Part shown: positions 7,279 to 15,358 of the stretch, in pieces
Layout of the letters: each line of letters opens with the position of its first letter
Position numbering within the stretch: the first letter of the stretch is position 1
DNA from: Streptomyces gobiensis
Lineage (GTDB): Bacteria; Actinomycetota; Actinomycetes; Streptomycetales; Streptomycetaceae
Assembly (NCBI RefSeq): GCF_021216675.1
Contig: NZ_CP086120.1
Location: 5,392,501-5,456,500 of the forward strand
Reading direction: 5' to 3'
DNA length: 64,000 nucleotides
Program-made: the position numbers and the translations under genes
Notes under the pieces: model-generated
Seen by the model: only the letters and a program-made list of their open reading frames with translations
Database searches by the model: none
Told to the model about the DNA's origin: nothing

Positions 7279-8586
7279 TTACGGGGCGGCGACGGTCAGG
7301 GCGGAGCGGCGGGGGGCCGCGAAGCCGTCCAGATCGGCGCGGGTGAGGCCGGTGAGATGGGCTACCTCGGCGTTGTCGAGGGCGCCGCAGTCCAGGCCGC
7401 GCAGCAGATAGCCGCTGAGCGCCTTGGCGGTGGCGGGCTCGTCCATCACATCGCCGCCGGCCTGGTTGGCGTAGGCGGCCAGCCGGGCGGCCGCCTGCTC
7501 GTAGCCCTCCCGGTAGAAGGCGTACACGGCGGCGTAGCGAGTGGGCAGATGGCCGGGGTGCATATCCCAGCCCTGGTAGTAGGCGCGGGACAGGGAGCGC
7601 CGCACCAGGCGGTGGTGGAGCCGCCACGCCTCATGTACCTGGGCGGTGGGTCCCACCGGGAGGACATTGGTGGAGCCGTCGGAGAGCCGGACACCGGTCC
7701 CCGCGGCGGCGACCTGCATCACGGCCTTGGCGTGGTCAGCGGCCGGGTGGTCCATGGACTGGTAGGCGGCGCTGACTCCGCAGCAGGCGCTGTAGTCGAA
7801 GGTGCCGTAGTGCAGTCCGGTGGCGCGGCCCTCGGCCGCGCCAATCATCCGGGCCACGGTGGCCCGGCCGTCGGCGCCGAGGATGGACTGGCTGGTCTCG
7901 ATCTGGATCTCAAAGCCGATACGGCCGGGCCTGAGGCCCCGGGCCTTCTCGAACTGCTCGCACAGCCGCACCATCGCGGTGACCTGCTCGGCGTAGGTGA
8001 CTTTGGGGAGGGTCAGGACAAGCCCCCCGGGCAGCTCACCGGCTTCCATCAAGCCGGTGAGGAAGATGTCCAGGGTGCGGATGCCACGGTCCCGGACGGG
8101 GGCCTCCATGCACTTGAGCCGGATGCCCAGATAAGGCGGCACCCTGGCCGGGTCGCCGTCCGCGAAGGCCTCGGTCACCAGCGTGGCGGCGCGGGCCGCG
8201 GCGGCGTCCTCCTCGGCGTCGGGGCGGTTGCCGTAGCCGTCCTCGAAGTCGATGCGCAGGTCTTCAATGGGCTCGCGCTGCAGTTTGGCCCGTACCCGCT
8301 CATGGACCGGACCGGCCAGCTCGTCGTCCAGACCGAGGGCGCCCGCCAGCGCACCGGCGTCCGGAGCGTGCTCATCGAGCAGTGCGAGGGCCTGATCGCC
8401 CCAGGAGCGCACGGTGCCGGCGGTGAAGACATCAGCGGGGACGTACACGGTGTGCACCGGCTGCCGGGTGCCCGGGTCGCCCGGGTAGCGGCGCTCCAGC
8501 TCGGCGTCGACGGCTGCCAGCGAGGCCCCGATCTCCTCCCGTACGGAGCTCTCGAAGGTGGTCGCGACCGTCTCGCCCTGCGTCAT
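7279..8586 (-). CDS. DUF6986 / HpcH-HpaI aldolase-citrate lyase-like protein
   Basis: A 435-residue cytoplasmic protein resembling the HpcH/HpaI aldolase and citrate lyase beta superfamily, which splits or joins 2-keto or CoA-linked acids using a metal ion. LRIDFEDGYG, ALxLPKVTYAEQ-like LTLPKVTYAEQ and FEIQIETSQSI match the TIM-barrel strands with acidic metal-binding residues. It corresponds to the actinobacterial DUF6986 group, for which I know no proven reaction. ATG at 8586 is chosen because GGGAG lies just upstream; the TTG at 8601 falls inside an inverted repeat that looks like an operator. Confidence 0.82.
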   Translation of the reverse strand: MTQGETVATTFESSVREEIGASLAAVDAELERRYPGDPGTRQPVHTVYVPADVFTAGTVRSWGDQALALLDEHAPDAGALAGALGLDDELAGPVHERVRAKLQREPIEDLRIDFEDGYGNRPDAEEDAAAARAATLVTEAFADGDPARVPPYLGIRLKCMEAPVRDRGIRTLDIFLTGLMEAGELPGGLVLTLPKVTYAEQVTAMVRLCEQFEKARGLRPGRIGFEIQIETSQSILGADGRATVARMIGAAEGRATGLHYGTFDYSACCGVSAAYQSMDHPAADHAKAVMQVAAAGTGVRLSDGSTNVLPVGPTAQVHEAWRLHHRLVRRSLSRAYYQGWDMHPGHLPTRYAAVYAFYREGYEQAAARLAAYANQAGGDVMDEPATAKALSGYLLRGLDCGALDNAEVAHLTGLTRADLDGFAAPRRSALTVAAP

Positions 8587-8601
8587 CAGCACTCCCTGCA
8601 A

Positions 8602-8616
8602 TCAACAAAACGTTGA
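8602..8616. promoter_or_regulatory. Inverted repeat TCAAC-N5-GTTGA upstream of the DUF6986 gene
   Basis: Perfect 5-bp arms around AAAAC, 16 bases before the chosen ATG, an AT-rich spot in very GC-rich DNA. Position and symmetry suggest a repressor site. The regulator is unknown. Confidence 0.4.
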
Positions 8617-8667
8617 AGTTGTCTCTGGGTGGACGCTAAACCTCCGCTGACCTGCGCGTCAACACCC

Positions 8668-9972
8668 TCAGCCCCGGAAGCCCAGCCCCCAGGCGAGTCC
8701 CAGACCCAGCGGCACGGCCAGGACACACAGCCGCAGCAGCATGTCCCCGGCCCGTGCTCCGACCCGTCCCCCGGGCCACTCAATGCGCCGTACCGCGCTC
8801 GGCTGCTCCCCGGGCAGCGGGCTGCCGGTGGCGGCCGCGGCGGTACGGGCGAGCAGCAGCGCGGCCCGGCCGGTCGGCGACAACCCGGGCGCTCCTGCGG
8901 CACCGGGCTTGTCCGGAACGGAGCCCGGTCGGTGGTCCCGGACGCCGAGCCGGTCGAGATACGGCTGCCAGCGTTCCTCCCAGAGCCCGGTCAGCGGCTC
9001 GTCCTGGTCGGGCTCCCGCTCCTCGCGCGCCCGGTCGGCGGCGGCCTGCCTGGCCAGATCCGTACGGAGCCCGTCGGCTACCGCGCCGGGGTCCAGGCCG
9101 GCGAGCGACCCGACGGTCAGCCCGTCGTAGCGGGAGGGCCAGGCCCGTACCCGGTCAAGGCCGAGGGCCACATCGCAGGGGGCGGGGACGGCGACCCCGG
9201 TGAACTCCAGCTCCAGCCGCCGGGCGCTGGCCAGCCCGGCCGCCGCCCAGGCCCGCACATCGTCGGCGGTCACCGTCAGTTCGGCGGGGATACGGCCGGG
9301 GTGCGGGGTCAGCGAGGGCACGGCCGTCCCGAGCGAGTCCGCCAGCTCCGAGAGCAGTTCGTGCCGGGACCGCCCGGTATCCCGGGCGTCGCTGTCGCCG
9401 GTGTCCTCCGCCGCGCGGGGCTCGGCGCCGCTCAGTACGGCGGCGGTGCGCTCGTCGTGCAGCACCAGCTGTGGCCCTGCGGCCCGTTCCCCGGCCGAGC
9501 CGGCGCCTTCGTCCGGAATCGCGCCGACGCCGATGGCCGCCAGCGCCTCGGGCTCCCGGTCCGCCGCGACCAGCAGCGCCCGGGCGGAACGTATCGCCGC
9601 CGCCGACCGCGTGGCACCGAGCAGCCGCACTCCGGGAGCCTCGATATCCACGCGCAGGGCCGGGCCGTCAACGTCCGCCTTCGCCGCGGGTCCCGCGGGA
9701 CCCGCGGGAAACACTGCCGTGGCCCGGCCGGGCGCCAGAACGAGCCAGCCGCCGCCTTCGGGCCGGGTACCACGCCTGCGCAGCGGCCGCGCCAGCAGGC
9801 TGAGCAGAAGAATTGCCACGCTGCCGCCGGCGACCCAGTCCAGCGGGATGCCGGTGGCCCAGTGGAGCACGCCCAGGAGAACAAGCGCGAACACAAGACG
9901 TGCTCCCGTACCGGGGAGTCCCGACTCCGGCTTGCCCCACAGCCGGGCTCCCTCGGGCAGCCACACGTACAT
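8668..9972 (-). CDS. Conserved streptomycete membrane protein, function unknown
   Basis: A 434-residue protein I do not recognise beyond being membrane-bound. Two hydrophobic segments sit near the N-terminus (about 27-60: LVFALVLLGVLHW and GGSVAILLLSLLA) and one at the C-terminus (LLRLCVLAVPLGLGLAWGLG). The region between is about 330 residues, hydrophilic and Ala/Arg/Asp-rich, probably cytoplasmic, with no catalytic motif I can name. ATG at 9972 has GAGGAG upstream. It lies downstream of etfA but is separated by a very strong palindrome, so it probably has its own promoter in 9973-10150. Confidence 0.75.
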   Translation of the reverse strand: MYVWLPEGARLWGKPESGLPGTGARLVFALVLLGVLHWATGIPLDWVAGGSVAILLLSLLARPLRRRGTRPEGGGWLVLAPGRATAVFPAGPAGPAAKADVDGPALRVDIEAPGVRLLGATRSAAAIRSARALLVAADREPEALAAIGVGAIPDEGAGSAGERAAGPQLVLHDERTAAVLSGAEPRAAEDTGDSDARDTGRSRHELLSELADSLGTAVPSLTPHPGRIPAELTVTADDVRAWAAAGLASARRLELEFTGVAVPAPCDVALGLDRVRAWPSRYDGLTVGSLAGLDPGAVADGLRTDLARQAAADRAREEREPDQDEPLTGLWEERWQPYLDRLGVRDHRPGSVPDKPGAAGAPGLSPTGRAALLLARTAAAATGSPLPGEQPSAVRRIEWPGGRVGARAGDMLLRLCVLAVPLGLGLAWGLGFRG

Positions 9973-10151
9973 CCTGTTGTCAACTCCTCGGCGCTGAAGG
10001 GCCGGAGCTTGCAGCTCGTGTCCGTCGATGTCGCCAATGACTCAGCGTCATCCACGCCTGCGGCCGCTTCGTGCCTTCTTCGGCTCCCGAACTGCTCCGC
10101 AGCGTAGTGACGGCGTTTCGTGCCGTCCAATCGGAGGAAACCCCGCGCCAA

Positions 10152-10191
10152 CGGCCGGGGCCGGACATGCGCGCATGTCCGGCCCCGGCCG
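10152..10191. terminator. 40-bp perfect palindrome terminating etfBA
   Basis: Arms of 20 bp (10152-10171 and 10172-10191) are perfectly complementary with no loop bases, centred on ATGCGCGCAT. It lies 30 bases past the etfA stop codon. It is a strong rho-independent-type terminator candidate on either strand and could extrude as a cruciform. Confidence 0.75.
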
Positions 10192-10220
10192 CTGATGAGC
10201 CTGTCGAGAAACCAACTCGG

Positions 10221-11183
10221 TCAGCCCTTACGGGTCTTGACCTCCTCGGTGAGCTGCGGGACGACCTCGAAGAGGTCACCGACGACGCCGTAGTCGACCA
10301 GGTCGAAGATCGGGGCCTCGGCGTCCTTGTTGATGGCCACGATCGTCTTCGAGGTCTGCATACCGGCGCGGTGCTGGATCGCGCCGGAGATGCCCGCCGC
10401 GATGTAGAGCTGCGGCGAGACGGTCTTGCCGGTCTGGCCGACCTGGCTGGTGTGCGGGTACCAGCCGGCGTCCACCGCGGCGCGGGAGGCACCGACGGCC
10501 GCGCCGAGCGAGTCGGCCAGGGCCTCGATGAGGGGGAAGTTCTCGGCGCCGTTGATGCCACGGCCGGCGGAGACCACGATGGCGGCCTCGGTCAGCTCGG
10601 GACGGCCGGTCGACTCACGCGGGGTGCGGGAGACGACCTTGGTGCCGGTGGACTTCGCACCGAAGGACACCGCGAGCTGCTCCACGGTCCCGGCGGCCGG
10701 GGCGGCCTCGGGGGCGGCGGAGTTGGGCTTCACGGTGATGACCGGGGTGCCCTTGGAGACCCGGGACTTGGTGGTGAAGGCGGCCGCGAAGACCGACTGG
10801 GTCGCCACCGGGCCCTCGTCACCGGCCTCCAGGTCGGTGGCGTCGGTGATGATGCCGGAGCCGATACGGACCGCGAGCCGGGCCGCGATCTCCTTGCCCT
10901 CAGCGGAGGACGGGAGAAGGACGGCGGCCGGGGACACGGCGTCATAGGCGGCCTGGAGCGCGTCCACCTTCGGCACGACGAGGTAGTCGGCGAACTCGGG
11001 CGCGTCGGCGGCCAGTACCTTGACCGCGCCATGCTCAGCGAGTACCGGGGCGGCCGTGTCGGCACCGGTACCCAGGTGCACGGCGACCGGGTCACCGATG
11101 CGGCGGGCCAGGGTCAGCAGTTCGAGGGTCGGCTTGTGGACGGCGCCGTCCACGTGGTCGACGTAGACAAGGACTTCAGCCAT
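10221..11183 (-). CDS. etfA: Electron transfer flavoprotein alpha subunit
   Basis: A 320-residue FixB/EtfA protein. The C-terminal FAD-binding half is clear: GRGINGAENFPLIEALADSL, QVGQTGKTVSPQLYIAAGIS and GAIQHRAGMQTSKTIVAINKD are the family signature and cofactor contacts. With EtfB it forms the soluble dimer that takes electrons from acyl-CoA dehydrogenases and passes them to an ETF:quinone oxidoreductase. It follows etfB by 47 bases in one operon. The acyl-CoA dehydrogenase at 46.3 kb is a possible electron donor. Confidence 0.97.
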   Translation of the reverse strand: MAEVLVYVDHVDGAVHKPTLELLTLARRIGDPVAVHLGTGADTAAPVLAEHGAVKVLAADAPEFADYLVVPKVDALQAAYDAVSPAAVLLPSSAEGKEIAARLAVRIGSGIITDATDLEAGDEGPVATQSVFAAAFTTKSRVSKGTPVITVKPNSAAPEAAPAAGTVEQLAVSFGAKSTGTKVVSRTPRESTGRPELTEAAIVVSAGRGINGAENFPLIEALADSLGAAVGASRAAVDAGWYPHTSQVGQTGKTVSPQLYIAAGISGAIQHRAGMQTSKTIVAINKDAEAPIFDLVDYGVVGDLFEVVPQLTEEVKTRKG

Positions 11184-11230
11184 GGGAATGCTCCTGCGGG
11201 GAAAGTGCGGGCTAGGGGGAGGGCTCGGGC

Positions 11231-12025
11231 TCAGATGAACTTCTGGCCCGCGAGGAACTCGGCGAGCTGCTTGCCGCCCTCGCCCTCGTCCTTGACGACG
11301 GTGCCCGCGGTACGGGCCGGGCGCGCCGTCGCCTCGTCGACCTTGGTCCAGGCGCCCTCGAGGCCGACCTCGTCCGCCTCGATGTCCAGGTCGTCCAGAT
11401 CCAGGGACTCCACCGGCTTCTTCTTGGCGGCCATGATGCCCTTGAACGACGGGTAGCGGGCCTCGCCGGACTGGTCGGTCACGGAGACGACGGCCGGGAG
11501 GGCGGCTTCCAGCTGCTCGGTGGCGGTGTCGCCGTCGCGGCGGCCGGTCACTGTTCCGTTGGCGCCACCCTCGACCGAGACCTCCGACAGCAGCGTCACC
11601 TGCGGCACACCCAGCCGCTCGGAGAGGATCGCCGGGAGCACACCCATGGTGCCGTCGGTGGAGGCCATACCGCAGATGACGAGGTCGTAGCCGGTCTTCT
11701 CAATGGCCTTGGCGAGCACCAGCGAGGTGCCCATGACATCAGTGCCGTGCAGATCGTCGTCCTCGACGTGCACGGCCTTGTCGGCGCCCATGGACAACGC
11801 CTTGCGCAGCGCGTCCTTGGCGTCCTCGGGACCGACGGTGAGTACGGTGATCTCCGCGTCGTCGGCATCGTCGGCGATCTGCAGCGCCTGCTCGACGGCG
11901 TACTCGTCGAGCTCCGACAGCAGGCCGTCCACCGCGTCACGGTCAGTGGTCAGGTCCTCGGCGAAGTGCCGGTCGCCGGTGGCGTCGGGCACGTACTTCA
12001 CACAGACAACGATCCTCAAGCTCAC
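11231..12025 (-). CDS. etfB: Electron transfer flavoprotein beta subunit
   Basis: A 264-residue FixA/EtfB protein: MSLRIVVCVKYVPD at the N-terminus, then the AMP-binding fold with LTVGPEDAKDALRKALSMGADKAVHV and VICGMASTDGTMGVLPA. It is the partner of EtfA in the electron transfer dimer. It is the first gene of the operon, starting with GTG; the upstream region to 12215 holds an inverted repeat TACTCGCCAGTA that might be an operator. Confidence 0.97.
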   Translation of the reverse strand: MSLRIVVCVKYVPDATGDRHFAEDLTTDRDAVDGLLSELDEYAVEQALQIADDADDAEITVLTVGPEDAKDALRKALSMGADKAVHVEDDDLHGTDVMGTSLVLAKAIEKTGYDLVICGMASTDGTMGVLPAILSERLGVPQVTLLSEVSVEGGANGTVTGRRDGDTATEQLEAALPAVVSVTDQSGEARYPSFKGIMAAKKKPVESLDLDDLDIEADEVGLEGAWTKVDEATARPARTAGTVVKDEGEGGKQLAEFLAGQKFI

Positions 12026-12132
12026 GCCGGCTCTCCTACTGCATCGTCATTACGGGTGCTGCCTTGTGCAGGCAGCATAGGCGCCTGTTGGGGCGGATTC
12101 CGGTCGGGTGAACCGGCTCTCCGTACAGTTTA

Positions 12133-12146
12133 TTACTCGCCAGTAC
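12133..12146. promoter_or_regulatory. Candidate operator TTACTCGCCAGTAC upstream of etfB
   Basis: Inverted repeat TACT-CGCC-AGTA about 110 bases upstream of etfB. Related sequences occur at 12792-12804 (TACTC-GCT-GAGTA) and 15350-15365 (GTTAC-N6-GTAAC). TetR-type regulators of acyl-CoA genes use sites of this size, but the match to any named regulator is unproven. Confidence 0.3.
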
Positions 12147-12215
12147 ACCCAGTGGCTTCCCGGTAATCAAGGCCGGTGAACTGTGACCTTGCCAACGCGG
12201 GTCACCTGGGACAAC

Positions 12216-12740
12216 TCAATCACGCAGGGCGTTGAAGCGCCCCTGGTGGTACAGCAGCGGACGGCCCGGTCCGGCGGGGTCGCCCACCGTGACCTCGGCC
12301 AGCACCACCCGGTGGTCACCGGCGGGCACCCGGGCCACGACCCGGCAGACCAGCCAGGCCAGCACCCCCTCCAGCACCGGCACACCACACGGCCCCGGGT
12401 GCCAGCGAGTGGGCGGGGCGAAGCGGTCGGCACCGCTACGGGCGAACGTGTCGGCCAGCTCCCGCTGGTGCTCACCCAGGATGTGTACGCCCACATGCGT
12501 GGCCTCGGAGACCACCGGCCAGCTGGAGGAGCCGGTGCCGATACCGAAAGAGAGCAGTGGCGGATCGGCGGCCACGGAGGTGAGGGAGGTCGCGGTGAAG
12601 CCGACGGGCCGACCACCGCCGCTGGCGGTGATCACGGCGACCCCGGCGGCGTGCTGCCGGAAAGCGGCGCGCAACAGATCCGGACCGGTGTCTATGACAC
12701 CGGCGGCCTGCTCCGCGCTTGGCGCGCTCGTACCACTCAC
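12216..12740 (-). CDS. Flavin reductase-like FMN-binding protein
   Basis: A 174-residue protein of the flavin reductase (HpaC/DIM6-NTAB) family. It has the FMN-binding split-barrel pattern: FRQHAAGVAVITA, GFTATSLTSVAADPPLLSFGIG, then WPVVSEATHVGVHILGEHQRELADTFA. Such proteins reduce free FMN/FAD with NAD(P)H to feed a monooxygenase. No monooxygenase partner is adjacent. The GTG start lies inside a 14-bp tandem duplication (12737-12764) that also creates a five-codon reading frame ending on the start codon, so translation initiation may be unusual. Confidence 0.88.
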   Translation of the reverse strand: MSGTSAPSAEQAAGVIDTGPDLLRAAFRQHAAGVAVITASGGGRPVGFTATSLTSVAADPPLLSFGIGTGSSSWPVVSEATHVGVHILGEHQRELADTFARSGADRFAPPTRWHPGPCGVPVLEGVLAWLVCRVVARVPAGDHRVVLAEVTVGDPAGPGRPLLYHQGRFNALRD

Positions 12741-12764
12741 TGAAGGATTCTCACTGAAGGATTC
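12737..12764. repeat. 14-bp tandem duplication at the flavin reductase start
   Basis: TCACTGAAGGATTC occurs twice head to tail. Read on the minus strand, each copy carries a GTG; the upstream copy encodes V-R-I-L-Q and stops in a TGA overlapping the region of the true GTG. Confidence 0.85.
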
Positions 12765-12777
12765 GGTGACCGCATAA

Positions 12778-12804
12778 CGTCACCGTGACGATACTCGCTG
12801 AGTA
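12778..12804. promoter_or_regulatory. Two adjacent inverted repeats in the flavin reductase/thioredoxin intergenic region
   Basis: CGTCAC-C-GTGACG (12778-12790) is followed directly by TACTC-GCT-GAGTA (12792-12804). Both are perfect. They sit upstream of the flavin reductase gene, where promoter elements are expected. Confidence 0.4.
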
Positions 12805-12896
12805 CCGTCAAGTGCGCCCGGGCCGATGCGATCTCGGTCACGATCGCGGTCACGCGACGCTCACCCCGTGTCTCAGCCTGCATCTCACATGGCATC

Positions 12897-13313
12897 TCAC
12901 ATGGCTTCGCCGAGCGCGGCGATGACATCGGCCTTACGCGGCTGCCCGCTCGCGCGCCGGACGATCACTCCGTCCGCGTCCAGCACCAGCACGGTGGGCG
13001 TACGCATGATCCCCAGCTCCCGCACCAGCTCAAGACGTGCCTCGGCGTCCACCTCCACATGGGCTACGCCCCCGACCATGCCGGAGATCTCCTGAAGGAT
13101 CCGCCGGGTGGCCCGGCACGGCTGGCAGAAGGCGCTGGAGAACTGCACCAGCGTGGCCCGCTCGCCCAGCCGGTCGGCTCCGATCGCCCCGGCGTTCAGC
13201 CGTGCCCGCTGGTCCCGCTCGCGCACCCGCATCCTTCCGTCGCGCCGTCGATGCCACAGCCCGAAGGCGCTCGCCGCAGCGAGCACCACCACGCACATCA
13301 CCAGTCCGGTCAT
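12897..13313 (-). CDS. Membrane-anchored thioredoxin-like protein
   Basis: A 138-residue protein. Residues 1-20 form an uncleaved membrane anchor (GLVMCVVVLAAASAFGLW) followed by a positively charged stretch. The remainder is a thioredoxin fold with the redox pair C63-Q-P-C66 in FSSAFCQPCRA and the cis-proline segment IMRTPTVLVLDADG. The orientation of the positive residues suggests the domain may face the cytoplasm. The ATG at 13313 is chosen because an earlier start would overlap the divergent DUF4395 gene. Pairing with a DUF4395 gene is a recurrent actinobacterial arrangement. Confidence 0.85.
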   Translation of the reverse strand: MTGLVMCVVVLAAASAFGLWHRRRDGRMRVRERDQRARLNAGAIGADRLGERATLVQFSSAFCQPCRATRRILQEISGMVGGVAHVEVDAEARLELVRELGIMRTPTVLVLDADGVIVRRASGQPRKADVIAALGEAM

Positions 13314-13354
13314 CGGTGAGTTCAGCGACCGGCGGTCTGGAAAGATTCCCGGGT

Positions 13355-13804
13355 ATGGAAATCGACGCACGAGGACCGAGGTTCGCGGCGGCCGTGACGA
13401 CGGTGGTGCTGGCCGTGGTGCTCATCACCGGTGGTGCCGCCTCCGGGACGGCAAGGACCGGAGCGGGCTGGCTGCTGGCCGCGCAGGCACTGGTGTTCGC
13501 GATGGGCGTGGTGTTCGGAGTGCAGCGTTCGCCCTACGGGGTGCTCTTCCGTACGGTCGTACGCCCCCGACTGGGCCCGGCGCGGGAGACCGAGGACGCC
13601 GCGCCGCCCCGCTTCGCGCAGGCGGTGGGGCTGGTGTTCGCCCTGATCGGAGTGGTGGGCTACCTGGCGGGACCGCTGTGGCTGGGACTTGTGGCGACCG
13701 CCTGCGCGCTGGCGGCGGCGTTTTTGAACGCCGTCTTTGGTTACTGCCTGGGGTGTGAGATGTATCTGCTGCTGCGGCGCGCCGGGGGAGCGACCGGGCA
13801 ATGA
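13355..13804 (+). CDS. DUF4395 family membrane protein
   Basis: A 149-residue protein with about four membrane helices (AAAVTTVVLAVVLITGGAA, WLLAAQALVFAMGVVFG, AVGLVFALIGVVGYLAGPL, LGLVATACALAAAFLNAVFGY). It ends with the DUF4395 signature GYCLGCEMY, a CxxC close to the membrane that suggests redox or metal chemistry. It is divergent from the thioredoxin-like gene with only 41 bases between starts, so the two probably share a promoter region and act together on membrane or periplasmic thiols. Confidence 0.88.
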   Translation: MEIDARGPRFAAAVTTVVLAVVLITGGAASGTARTGAGWLLAAQALVFAMGVVFGVQRSPYGVLFRTVVRPRLGPARETEDAAPPRFAQAVGLVFALIGVVGYLAGPLWLGLVATACALAAAFLNAVFGYCLGCEMYLLLRRAGGATGQ

Positions 13805-13921
13805 CGTGACAAGGATCTCCTACCATCGGGGGTAGCCGGGTAAGTTACGCAGACGTAGGTTCAACAGATGCCCACCCGCCGGGAGAACCCTCCCTAGGCA
13901 GCCTCAAGAAGGGTCCCCGAT

Positions 13922-14638
13922 ATGGCAGAGCTCGTGTACCCGCCGGTCATCGGCGCCGCCCGTACCTTGTTCAAGGCGCTCGATCTGCGATTCGATATCG
14001 CGGGCACCGAGAACATCCCACGGCGCGGTGGTGCCGTGCTGGTCAGCAACCACATCGGCTATCTCGACTTTGTGTTCGCGGGGTTCGCCGCCCGGCCCGC
14101 CAAACGGCTGGTGCGTTTCATGGCGAAGGAATCGGTCTTCCGTCACAAGGTGTCGGGGCCGCTGATGCGTGCGATGAAACACATTCCGGTGGACCGGGGC
14201 GCGGGCGTGGAGGCTTACAAGCACGCCCTGAAGGCGCTGCGCTCGGGGGAGATCATCGGGGTCTTCCCGGAGGCGACGATCTCCCAGTCCTTCACCCTGA
14301 AGAACTTCAAGAGCGGCGCCGCGCGGATGGCACAGGAAGCGGGAGTCCCGCTGCTGCCGGTGGCGCTGTGGGGTACTCAGCGGCTGTGGACCAAGGGCCA
14401 CAAGCGGGACTTCGGCCGTAACCACTTCCCGATCACCATCCGGGTCGGCGAGCAGCTGTCGGCTGATCCGGCGGAGTCCGCGGTGAGCGTCACCGAGCGG
14501 CTGCGGGAGCGGGTTCATGAGCTGCTGGAGGCCGCGCAGCGTGCGTATCCGGCGAAGCCGAAGGGCCCCGAGGACTCCTGGTGGCTCCCGGCCCATCTGG
14601 GCGGCACGGCCCCCGCCCCGGCCCGAGCCAACTCCTGA
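13922..14638 (+). CDS. plsC: 1-acyl-sn-glycerol-3-phosphate acyltransferase
   Basis: A 238-residue PlsC-type acyltransferase. The catalytic HX4D motif is NHIGYLD with His44 and Asp49; the glycerol-phosphate-binding motif FPEATIS follows near residue 118. It acylates lysophosphatidic acid, or a related acceptor, at the inner membrane face. The ATG at 13922 is internally consistent with family starts; a weaker AGAAGGG lies upstream. Downstream is a 218-bp palindromic element before the convergent DUF4442 gene. Confidence 0.92.
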   Translation: MAELVYPPVIGAARTLFKALDLRFDIAGTENIPRRGGAVLVSNHIGYLDFVFAGFAARPAKRLVRFMAKESVFRHKVSGPLMRAMKHIPVDRGAGVEAYKHALKALRSGEIIGVFPEATISQSFTLKNFKSGAARMAQEAGVPLLPVALWGTQRLWTKGHKRDFGRNHFPITIRVGEQLSADPAESAVSVTERLRERVHELLEAAQRAYPAKPKGPEDSWWLPAHLGGTAPAPARANS

Positions 14639-14649
14639 CGGCGGTGGGC

Positions 14650-14867
14650 TAGGGGGTGTCTGGTGGGTCTCCGTGGAGGGAGGAGCTGGGGGCACCTCCC
14701 AGCGGTAGCTGGGGGAGTCTGGTGCGTGCGATCGCAAGGCGGAGGAGGAAGCCAACCTGGTTGGTTGGCGACCGACGACAACGCGGCTGGGGGCACCTCC
14801 CAGACGAAGTCTGGGGGAGTGCGTGCCAGACGCCGCGACGCCGCGGAGACCCACCAGACACCCCCTA
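14650..14867. repeat. 218-bp nested palindromic element with 24-bp perfect terminal inverted repeats
   Basis: The left terminus (14650-14673, begins TAGGGGGTGTCTGGTGG) is the exact reverse complement of the right terminus (14844-14867). Inside lie two direct copies of the GGGGGCACCTCCCAG repeat (14688-14717 and 14789-14819) and a central stem GCCAACC/GGTTGGC (14751-14769). The last three bases, CTA, are the TAG stop of the convergent DUF4442 gene. It has MITE-like architecture or acts as a bidirectional terminator; there is no coding capacity. Confidence 0.85.
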
Positions 14868-15329
14868 ATCCTTGGCGGGCTTGCGCCGGACGTACAGCTG
14901 TTTGCGTACGCGCGCGACCACCGTTGCGTCCGGCGAAGTGACCGTGGACTCAAACCACGGCAGCGCCTTCGAACCGTCCGCCGTCGCCGAACGGATCTCC
15001 TCCAGACGGTCCTCGGTCAGCTTGAACTCGGCGAACACATCGCCCCGGCCGGGCGATACGAAGTCGATCTCACCCGTTTTGTCCCAGACGATGTACTCCT
15101 TGCCCAATGAATTGACCACGAGCAGCGCCCAGAAGGGGTCGTTCATCGAGAAGAGCGAGCCACCGAAGTGGGTGCCGAAGTAGTTGCGGTTGAGGCGGCT
15201 CAGCCGCAGTCGCACCCGGGCGCTGCTCCAGTCCTCGGCGATATCGAGCACCCGGATACCGGCGAAGCGGTACGGCGGCCACCAGTTCATGGCGCGGCGC
15301 AGGGTTTTCGGACTCATCCGGCGTGGCAT
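14865..15329 (-). CDS. DUF4442 hotdog-fold protein (thioesterase-like)
   Basis: A 154-residue DUF4442 protein. The segment YFGTHFGGSLFSMNDPFWALLV corresponds to the central helix region of the hotdog fold, with WDKTGEIDFVSPGRGDV as a later strand pair. Homologues are predicted acyl-CoA thioesterases or acyl-binding proteins; no reaction is assured. No good ribosome binding site precedes the ATG at 15329, and an ATG at 15317 is an alternative. The stop codon is supplied by the palindromic element. Confidence 0.85.
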   Translation of the reverse strand: MPRRMSPKTLRRAMNWWPPYRFAGIRVLDIAEDWSSARVRLRLSRLNRNYFGTHFGGSLFSMNDPFWALLVVNSLGKEYIVWDKTGEIDFVSPGRGDVFAEFKLTEDRLEEIRSATADGSKALPWFESTVTSPDATVVARVRKQLYVRRKPAKD

Positions 15330-15358
15330 ACGGCGAAGCTACCACGCTTGTTACTCGC

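Noticed and set aside
12737..12928. A 63-codon minus-strand frame upstream of the flavin reductase
   Set aside because: It overlaps the thioredoxin-like gene end and the duplication; no start signal or homology.
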